From: Corella eumyota
Lineage: Eukaryota > Chordata > Ascidiacea > Phlebobranchia > Corellidae
Direction: 5' to 3'
DNA: 64,000 nt
NCBI GenBank assembly: GCA_963082875.1
Contig: OY720101.1
Location: forward strand, 14,903,671 to 14,967,670
Part shown: piece by piece, positions 56,349 through 64,000 of the stretch
How the letters are laid out: every line of letters begins with the position of its first letter
Numbering within the stretch: position 1 is the first letter of the stretch
Made by a program: the position numbers and the translations under genes
The notes under the pieces: model-generated
Told to the model about the DNA's origin: nothing
The model's input: only the letters and a program-made list of their open reading frames with translations
The model's database searches: none

Positions 56349-56880
56349 TAAGTCTTGGGTTTGATTCTAGCTGCTGGCATAATGTAGCATCCTTGGGTAA
56401 GACCTGAGGTTCTGGGTTTGATTTCCACTGCTGGAAAATTGTGATATTCTTAAGTAAGACCTAAGATCCTGGGTTCAATTCCCATTGCTGGCATGTTGTA
56501 GCATCCTTAATTAAGACTTAAGATCCTGGGTTTAATTCTCACTGCTGGTATGTTGTAGCATCCTTGAGTAAGACTTGAGATCTTGGGTTTAATTCCCACT
56601 GCTGGCATGTTGTAGCATCCTTAAGTAAGACCTGATATCCTGGGTTTGATTCTCACTGCTGGTATGTTGTAGCATCCTTAATTAAGACTTAAGATCCTGG
56701 GTTTAATTCTTACTGCTGGTATGTTGTAGTATCCTTAAGTAAGACGTGTGGTCCAGGGTTTGATTCCCACTGCTGGTATGTTGTAGTATCCTTTAGTATG
56801 GCTTGAGATCCAGGATTTAATTCTCACTGCTGGCATGTTAAAGCACTCTTATGTAAGACCTGAGGTCTTGGTTTGATTTC
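56349..56880 (+). repeat. 57-bp SINE-derived minisatellite (array 2)
   Basis: About nine units in the opposite direction to array 1: CCTGGGTTTGATTCTCACTG, CTGGCATGTTGTAGCATCCT, TAAGTAAGACCT. B-box-like GGTTTGATTCC or GGTTTAATTCC in nearly every unit. Confidence 0.85.
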
Positions 56881-57171
56881 TTCAATATTTAAAAGTATTG
56901 TAAAAAATTCAAATTGTTTTTTCATATTTAGCAATTCTAACCAAAGATGAAACAACAACTCAAAATTTATTGGAGAAACTAAACAAGGAATGTAACCTGG
57001 TTGAAAATCCTGAAAACAATTTGAATTGTTTGTTATTAATATCTGCATTCATGATTCTTGATCAACGTAAAGCAATTGTTTTAGCACAAAAGTTTGTTAA
57101 TGGGTGAATACTTTTTTCATTTTATCTTAATTACCCAAATGATGTAAAAGTTTATAACTTAAGTATATTTA

Positions 57172-57450
57172 CTGGCAGTGTGGTGAAGTGGTTGGTCAAA
57201 ACACTTGGCTACACTACATAAGGCCCTGTGTTTGATCCCCACTGCTTTCATGTAGTGAGTTAGGCAATATAAATAGTATAAACTTCTGCTAAGCCAGCAC
57301 TTAATCAGCAGCTTAATTATCGGGCAATTATAATCTACATAACATTCCAAACTGCTACAGACAACTTGAGACTGGGCCAAGGTAACAAATGGTACTCTAA
57401 GTTTAGGCTATAAAGTTGACCTTTCCGCATCGAGGATGAATAAATCTACA
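57172..57450 (+). mobile_element. SINE between SKIC3 copy B exons at 57103 and 57487
   Basis: Full length with A-rich tail (CAAAAAAAA). A short gap follows the B-box. Confidence 0.88.
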
Positions 57451-57771
57451 AAAAAAAATTACTATTAAAATTATTGTTTTTTGTAGATTTCCGTACAGTT
57501 TCCAATGTAGAGAATTGCTGACAAAAGTAATTCTAACCCAACCTAACATAAATGTATCTCAAGCATTAACTCAATCCACCTCAATGTTGCATAACCACAA
57601 TAAGGATGATACAAACCTAACTGTCAACAAACTGTTGCCGGTGTTTGGGGAGAATAATAAGCATGAACGTATCATGATGCTTAATGCATTAGTTATGTTG
57701 GCTTCTGGACAGCACAACCACCAAGATAAGTAAGTTAATTTAATTAACTGTGGCTTTAAATTACTTTTGGT

Positions 57772-57930
57772 TATTCTTGAGTAAGATTATGAGATCCTGG
57801 GTTTGATTCTCACTGCTGGCATATTGTATCATTCTTAAGTAAGATCTGAGATCTTGGATTTGATTTTCACACATAGCATGTTGTAGCATCTTTGAGTGAG
57901 TCCTGTGGTCCTGGGTTTAATCTAATTATT
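57772..57930 (+). repeat. 57-bp SINE-derived minisatellite (array 3, three decayed units)
   Basis: Same unit and direction as array 2; the third unit is degraded. Confidence 0.7.
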
Positions 57931-58211
57931 TACATATTGTAGTATTTGTTAACCACTTGAATTAATCTAAAATATAAGTTTTAAAATTTTTTTATCAATT
58001 TACATTCAGTTCCACAAATGAAAAAGATTCAATAAAGACAGCTCAAAGATTAGCTCACTTGTATCCTTATAACACTGACTCATCGATGATATTAAGTTGT
58101 GCTTGTTATGCTAAGGCTGTTCTTGATACATTTGTTGGGTGAGTAATTGAAAATTTAAATTTTTGAGTTATAGAGTTAATTAATTTTTTTAATTCTCTAA
58201 ACATTTAAATC

Positions 58212-58480
58212 GGCATCGTGGTATAGTGGTAAGAACACTTGCTACACTACATGAGGTCGTAGGTTCAATACTCACTGCTTTTATGCTGTAGCGCCCTTGA
58301 GTAAGGCGCTATAAACAATATGAACTCCTGCTGATCCAACACTTAATCAGCAGCATAATTATCGGGCAATTATAATCTATAATATCTTAAACCGCCACAG
58401 GCAACTCGAGACTGGGTTGAAGTAACTATTGTTATTGTTTAGGTCAGGCAGTCGACCCTTGCTAATAAATTAAAAAATAT
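58212..58480 (+). mobile_element. SINE between SKIC3 copy B exons at 58138 and 58510
   Basis: Good head (GGTATAGTGGTAAGAACACT), slightly shortened before the tail. Confidence 0.88.
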
Positions 58481-58784
58481 CTTTATATAGTTGACTGATT
58501 TTATTACAGTTTTAAAAATGATTCTTATTTGTTGGATGTATGCTCAAAGTTATCTTCATATCTAACCAACCAAACCCGGTGTTCAAGTTCTAAAGATTGG
58601 ATGACAATACAACAAGTACTAACATGTGTTGTAAGTAAGGAATATGAGAAAGCTGTAGACCTTATTTCAAATGTAAGTTTTTGTATTTTACGTTTAGAGG
58701 CTCGGTAAAATTTGGTCTAAAAATTTTATAATATAAAGCTAAGTAGGTTACCTATTGGACCCTTATATAAAGTTTTTAACTAAA

Positions 58785-58950
58785 TAAACAGTAGCCAATA
58801 GCCTGACCAACAGTCTGTATTTTAGTCTTCAAAAAAATAAAACTGCTATTTGTGGTGTGATGGTAAATTATTAAGCAAATATTAGTTGAGAGTTGCAACC
58901 ATATTATGACAATCAAAATACTGATCGTATGGCGGGCTATTGATTTGTAT
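58785..58950 (-). repeat. R2 dispersed repeat at the SKIC3 B/C junction
   Basis: Lies in the intron that joins the last copy-B exon (58510-58672) to a middle exon (58970-59141). It is a candidate site for the recombination that created this out-of-order join. Confidence 0.7.
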
Positions 58951-59164
58951 TAACCCAGTTTATTTTTAGGCAGCCAAGTTGGAGCCATACAATGCTGAAT
59001 GTTTCTTGTACATTGGTCACTACTACAGAGATATTAGTAAAGATTTGTTGAGGGCCAAGAAATGTTATCAGAAATGTTTAGATTTGGATCCATTTAATGA
59101 TCAAGCTGGAGCAGCATTAGCTGATCTGCTTACCAATGAAGGTTTGATTAATAAAGAGTGTAGT

Positions 59165-59415
59165 TGTTAAAACACTTGGTTTTACTACATAAGATTCTGG
59201 GTTCGATTCCCACTGCTCTGATGCTGTAGTGCCCTTCATTAAGGCGCTATAAATGGTTTGAACTCGTGCTCAGCACTTAATCAGCAGCATGATTACCGGG
59301 CAATTATAAACAATAATGTTCCAAACTGCCAAAGTTAACTCAAGACTGGATTGGGGTAACTGATGTTACTCTGTGTTTAAGTCATGAAGTCGACTTTTCC
59401 ACATCGAGGATAAAG
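59165..59415 (+). mobile_element. SINE in SKIC3 copy C, first intron
   Basis: Head shortened (GTAGTTGTTAAAACACTTGG), tail intact. The tail half matches 34200-34310 of copy A. Confidence 0.85.
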
Positions 59416-59739
59416 ATAAATGTGAAAAAGATTAATCCTAAAAAAATTTTATTATTTCACAATTTGTTTTTTAAATTTTAGGTGATTTTGATTCTGCTAT
59501 TCTATTGTACGAAAAAATCACGAACTCTAGTGCCCCTGGTGGACAGAAATGGGCTTGGTTAAGATTAGGATTATGTCGGTTAAAAACTAAAGAAACAACG
59601 AGTGCCATTACTTGCTTTCAAGCTGCATTAAGAGCTGATGCCAGCGATTAGTAAGTGGATATAAATAATAAACTAAATACTTGATTAAAATCTAATATTT
59701 TGTTCATGTTTTTGGCTGCTTTTAAATTACTGGTTGTAA

Positions 59740-60000
59740 CATCTTAGCGGAGTGGTAAGTACACTTGCTACACCACACATTAGATCATGGTTCAATCCCC
59801 ACTGCTCTCATGCTGTAGCGCCCTTGAGTAAGGGGCTATAAACAATATTAACTCCTGCTGAGCCAACATTTAATCAATTATTGGGCAATTTTAATCTATA
59901 ATGTTTCCAACCGCTTAAAGCAACTCGAGACTGGGTCGGGGTAACTGATGTTTTTCTATGTTTAAGTCGCGCATTCGACCTTCCCACATCAAAGTTAAAC
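59740..60000 (+). mobile_element. SINE in SKIC3 copy C, second intron
   Basis: Partner of 34635-34885. Confidence 0.85.
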
Positions 60001-60654
60001 TTATATACCAAAAAATTAATAAAAAAAACGTTGTCACAACGAATCTATGCTTGTTGTAATTCACCTAATAAAAAAATCTTTTTTAAAATAATATGGAAAT
60101 AAATATCATATTTAATGTTATAGTATATGCTGGGAATGCTTAGGTGAAGGGTATCTAAACAGAGGAAGTTACACTGCAGCTTGGAAGTCCTTCAGTCAAG
60201 CTCACAAACTTAATCCTTCTTCAGTGTACGCTGTGTACCAGATGGCAGCCATTAAACAGGTGATTATGGGGTTAAGATGTGTTTTATAATAAATCAGTAG
60301 AGGGCACAATTATAGAAAATACTGGATTTTATTATGTGGGGTCTTGGGTTTGATCCCCACTGCTTCTATTTTGTACTTTCCTAGAATAAGGTTGTAATAA
60401 TCAAATTGGTCTATGTTAAAGCTGTAAAGTTGCTATTTTTGTGAATTAATATGGGTTATTATGTGAATTTTAGACTACTAAATTGACTTAACTTTTTAAA
60501 TTTATTTTCTGGCTGCTGGGATATCACAACGAAGCAATTGAAAAATATTTTGAAGTTTTAAGATTAAAAGAAATTTATGTTCCAGCATTAAAAGGTAAAT
60601 GTAACGATATATTTGTAAGTAATATTTTAATTAAGTGTTACAATATTTTAAATA

Positions 60655-61150
60655 ATGCTGCTATAACATGCCAGCAGCAGAAACTAAACTTGTAACCTCA
60701 TGTCTTACTTAAGGGTGCTACAACATGCCAGCAGTGGGAATCAAACCCGAGATCTTAGGTCTTACCTAACAATGCTACAACATGCCAGCAGTGGGAATCA
60801 AACCAAGAACCTCAGGTTTTACTCAAGGGTGCTACAACATGCCAGCAGTAAGAATCAAACCCAGAATATAAGATCTTACCCAAGAATGCTACAACATGTC
60901 AGCAGTGAAAATCAAACCCAGGACCTCAGGTCTTACTTAAGTATGCTACAACATGTCAGCAATTAGAATCAAACCAAGAACCTCAGGTTTTACTCAAGGA
61001 TGCTATAACATGCCAGCAGTGGGAATCAAACTCAGGACCTCAGGTCTTACTTAGGATGCTACAACATGCCAGCAGTGGGAATCAAACCCAGAACCTCTGG
61101 TATTTTTCCAATAGGATGCAACTTTTAGCAGTAGGAATCAAGTCATGGTT
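60655..61150 (-). repeat. 57-bp SINE-derived minisatellite (array 4)
   Basis: Partner of array 1 in the same intron position (after the VPALK exon). About eight units, with different unit-level variants from array 1. Copy A has lost this array with the flanking exon end. Confidence 0.85.
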
Positions 61151-61320
61151 TTAGGCATAAAAGACCATGTACAGAGCTATCATATAAACTTTTTGCCAAG
61201 TCTAAGTTCTTAACATTAAAATGTTTATTCAAAAAAGTTTAACATTTGTTTTTAACAGGCTTGGGTGAATGTTATTGCTCGCTTGCCAGACAAATGTTAT
61301 CTGAAGGTCGATATTTAAGT

Positions 61321-61688
61321 ATATTTTGATTTTGTTAAATTTAATTTTGGATAATGTTTAACTCTTGATTGTAACAATTGAGGACAAAGTTTAATTTTTT
61401 TTAATTTATTCAAGCATAACTACGCGCAAGCAATAATCACTAAATATTAATGGATATAAAAACAACATAAATTCATATTTTAAAACAATAATTAAACAAG
61501 CAATTATATTTAATGGTTATGTACAACAAAACAATATTTAAACAAAAAGATGTTTAACAATATGTTAAACTTGGTTTTATTATTGTACTTGTATGGACCA
61601 TGATTTGTAACAAATTTAAAATAATTTGGCGTTGTTTTAAAATAACTGATTTGTTGAATTTTGATGGGTTTTGTATTTATATGGAATT
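61321..61688. other. 3' flank of TPR-like copy 3
   Basis: Matches 35610-35975 and 20838-21205. No gene seen. An AATAAA on the minus strand within a TTTTAATTTATTCAAGC stretch near 61405 could serve the TPR-like gene. Confidence 0.5.
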
Positions 61689-63795
61689 TTATTTTTTTAA
61701 CTTTTTCTTGCAGATTCTCAAATTATTTTCAGGTAAATTGATAATTCGTTGTTTTTCGCCATCATTTGGCCACTCAGTAACTTGTTTGTAAGCTTTAATT
61801 GCCTCGGTGTATTTGGAAACTGCTTCGCTGTATCGAGAATTGTTTCCATACCACGAACCAATGTTGTTTAGGAGATCCCCGTAAACTCGATATTTTTGTT
61901 TATTCTCGATCGTATTCATCAATCTGAGCCCCTCTGTATTTGTTTGAAAGTAGTCGATATCTGCCAACACCTCGCAATATCCGATATAACTCAAACATTT
62001 ACTCAGTTTAACAATTTTTAGTTCGGCGTTTACTCCAGGTAAGTTTTTCACTCTCGATTTAAGTTCATGCATGAGTGGGATCACGTGATGCTGTACAACA
62101 CTTTCCATGTTTTGATCTTCTCCCAACATTTTTTTAACTGAATGTTTTATTCCACCAACACACCTCCTCATATTCTCAACATCATTGTCCGGGTCGTTAT
62201 TATCCTCGAATAAGGAAAATGCGATCGAGTAAAATAGAATGGACTTCGGGAATTTCTTCTGGGTACGAAGATCATCAGCTACATCATCGACTTCTGATGC
62301 AGTTAGCTGAGTTTTGTTTCGAATTATTAAAGTTATTTTGTCTCTGATCTGAGCAACGCGATAATACTTTTTGGTTTTTAAACAAGCAAGATAGGAAAGT
62401 ATAAGATTTGAGATGCTTTGTATTTCTGGGTCGTATTCAGAATGCTTCATTGTTGCAGATAAAATGGCGTCGAAATTATTTTCAGTTTGTAATTTGCAAA
62501 CATTTTCTAACAGAATTAAATATTATAAATTTGTTATCAGTTTTTTGGCCAATTATTGGCTTAGAATTTGTAAAAATTGAAAGTTTGCAATCGTACAAGG
62601 TTGCCATTTTGAAAAAATGATATATTGCGTCATAATGGAATTTTTAATTTTTTGTATATATATCTTTATCCTCGATGTGGGAAAGTCGAATGCGCGACTT
62701 AAACATAGAGTAACATTAGTTACTCCGGTCCAGTCTCAGTTTCGAGTTGCCTGTGGCAGTTTGGGATATTATAGAGACTATAATTGCCCGGTAATTATGC
62801 TGCTGATTAAGTGCTGGCTCAGCAGGAGTTTATACTGTTTATAGCACCTTACTCAAGGGCGCTACAGCTTGAGATCAGTGGGGATTGAACCTACGACCTC
62901 ATGGTAGTGTAGCAAGAGTTCTTATCACTACACCACGCTGCCGGTTCACGCTACCGGAATTACAACTGACTTGTTACGTTTATGTGATTAAAATTTGGGT
63001 TATTTTTTTGTTATGTAGGGGACTTTGTTAAGTTGATATTTTTTAAAGTTTTTTAAGCAACAAAACTTACCTTCGCGGTGAATAATTTCTAATAGTTCTT
63101 GAGACGTAATAGATCTACCTTAAAAACAAAATATTTAACATCCGCACGGTAGAGCTAGCGAGCTAACTTAGACTGTCATAAGGTAAAAAATAGGTGATAG
63201 GTAATGTGACATTAGATCAAAAGTTGTCTAGTTTTTTTTCACATTATTGCTACACCATTTTTATTTTAGCCTAATGTTTTCGATAGAATAATATAACACA
63301 CTCTCCAATAAGTTGTTAAAACCTATATAGGCGTAAAGCAATAATTGTGAAAAAAATGCGACTCAAATTCTTGGTTGTCACTGTAAATATATATTTTTTT
63401 TAATGTTAGTGTATTTAAAACCAAAAACTTTGTAAATCTATTTTTATATCGGGGTAACTTACCAATTTGTTGTTTTGGTTGGGTTGCAGTTGTGCTTAAA
63501 TGTGACATAGACGACGATAATTCTGCCTCAGTTGTTTGCGAATCGGTCACGTTGTCTGCTCCAATATTACCCGCATTTTCTTCATTTCTTGCATTTTTTT
63601 GTGGTATTGTATAGTGAGTAACTTGGTCTGCAACAATATTGTCAAATATTAATTTTAAGTTTAAGGGTTGCTTACACAAATTAAGTTAAAGTTTTAAAAG
63701 TTACCTGCATGTTCTACTTGCATTCCTATCTCTCTGTTATCTTGTTTATAAACATTAACTTGAACATTAATCGGTGGAACGTCGTTGTTCGCCAT
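61689..63795 (-). CDS. Uncharacterised TPR-like protein, copy 3 (373 aa)
   Basis: Exons on the minus strand: 63705-63795, 63463-63627, 63071-63118, 61689-62506. All phases match, from the start MANNDVPPINVQVNVYKQDN to the stop after CKKKLKK. Exon 1 is nine bases shorter than in copy 1, in frame. The middle and end carry the same helical block and single TPR-like hairpin (GDLLNNIGSWYGNNSRYSEA). The intron between exons 2 and 3 is only 344 bp and has neither the SINE nor the foldback element of copies 1 and 2, so it shows the ancestral empty state. Copy 3 is the cleanest gene of the three. No recognised family beyond the TPR-like repeat; function unknown. Confidence 0.8.
62655..62945 (-). mobile_element. 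SINE in TPR-like copy 3 intron 3
   Basis: Full length; same insertion as in copies 1 and 2. Confidence 0.9.
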
Positions 63796-64000
63796 TGTTG
63801 AAACGTAAAATTTATCGATAATATTAACAGACGCTAGCACTTTGACACAGACAAAAAGAATATTTCGCTACAGTGGGGCTGGGTTCGTTTTACGCTTAAC
63901 TGGGTTTGTTTATCTCGTTCTCTTTTTATTCTATGCAGGGTTCGTCATTGCATGCTTGAACGAGAACCAGTAGTTGTAAAAGGAATTTAAACTTGAAATT
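63796..64000. other. Upstream of TPR-like copy 3
   Basis: Start-proximal sequence resembles that before copy 1 for a few dozen bases. No repeat or coding signature to the window end. Presumed promoter by position. Confidence 0.3.

Larger units (their letters stand above)
41799..58672 (+). pseudogene. SKIC3: SKIC3 (TTC37) copy B, most complete copy but internally deleted
   Basis: Exons: 41799-41888, 42366-42613, 48184-48394, 48758-48968, 49379-49616, 49997-50174, 50505-50669, 51106-51186, 51851-51967, 52336-52489, 52876-53019, 53125-53211, 53558-53738, 53980-54070, 54606-54747, 55130-55288, 55696-55837, 56184-56337, 56932-57103, 57487-57729, 58010-58138, 58510-58672. Matches to human TTC37 include NAHVFLGLSYAELSQ, SDLSCIWKLLGDSC, NHLIWNTLGVVA, ALAQHCFITSIQ, AFKVAQSLEPSF and SYLLDVCSKLSS. 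Middle exons (those at 58970-60259) are missing between 50669 and 51106. Exon 51106 lacks one base against copy C. Exon 53558 has one extra T near 53661. The 51851/52336 join does not keep phase with the best donor. The last 200 or so residues of the family are not seen. It could be a damaged copy or a mis-assembled live gene. Confidence 0.75.
58970..61320 (+). pseudogene. SKIC3: SKIC3 copy C: displaced block of middle exons
   Basis: Exons 58970-59141, 59482-59650, 60124-60259, 60513-60594 and the cut exon 61259-61320. LYIGHYYRDISKDLLRAKKC matches human LGHYYRDVVGDKNRARGC, which in the protein comes before KWAWLRRGLYYLK, yet here it follows exons from the C-terminal half. The 58672/58970 join keeps phase 0. 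Exon 60513 has lost its acceptor AG (copies A and B read TTTTCTAG, this one TTTTCTGG). The last exon stops after GRYLS, as in copy A, where TPR-like copy 3 flank begins. Not expected to make a normal product. Confidence 0.8.

Overview
This window looks like nuclear DNA from an AT-rich animal genome, most likely a tunicate close to Ciona. The genes have many short exons with GT-AG borders. The introns are packed with a roughly 290-bp tRNA-derived SINE that resembles the composite SINE described from Ciona (Cics-1). The host genes are of animal type: an axonemal-style dynein heavy chain, OSGEP/Kae1 and SKIC3/TTC37. The species call is inference; the gene families are read directly from the protein sequence.

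Region 1 (1-19925, + strand) holds the last 34 exons of a divergent dynein heavy chain, from just before AAA4 to the stop. They form one unbroken frame of about 2,206 codons. Its AAA4 P-loop has decayed, the microtubule-binding stalk is kept, and an acidic insert of about 128 residues lies in AAA5.

Region 2 (about 20838-64000) is a tandem array of one unit: an uncharacterised TPR-like gene (- strand), then OSGEP (+), then SKIC3 (+). Unit 1 is about 20838-35609, unit 2 about 35610-61320, and unit 3 runs off the right edge. Each internal junction is the same fusion of a SKIC3 exon, cut after its GRYLS codons, to the 3' flank of the TPR-like gene. Copies differ by a few percent. OSGEP is intact in both copies, but copy A has changed residues that are otherwise conserved. 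The TPR-like gene is complete in copies 1 and 3; copy 2 lacks exons 1-2. No SKIC3 copy here is whole. Copy A is truncated and shifted in frame. Copy B lacks middle exons and the C-terminal end and has two frameshifts. A middle-exon block (copy C) sits after copy B's late exons. This may be real rearrangement or an assembly that placed diverged haplotypes in tandem; the sequence alone cannot decide.

Mobile DNA dominates the rest. About 55 SINE copies or fragments lie in both orientations. A 3.4-kb foldback-type DNA transposon has an 8-bp target duplication and satellite-like GC-block arms, and sits inside a SINE; its duplicated partner in unit 2 is cut short. A young Ty1/copia LTR retrotransposon with near-identical LTRs lies in a SKIC3 intron. 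An unclassified dispersed repeat of about 160 bp recurs. Four arrays of a 57-bp minisatellite appear to derive from the SINE head. I saw no true tRNA, rRNA or CRISPR locus.
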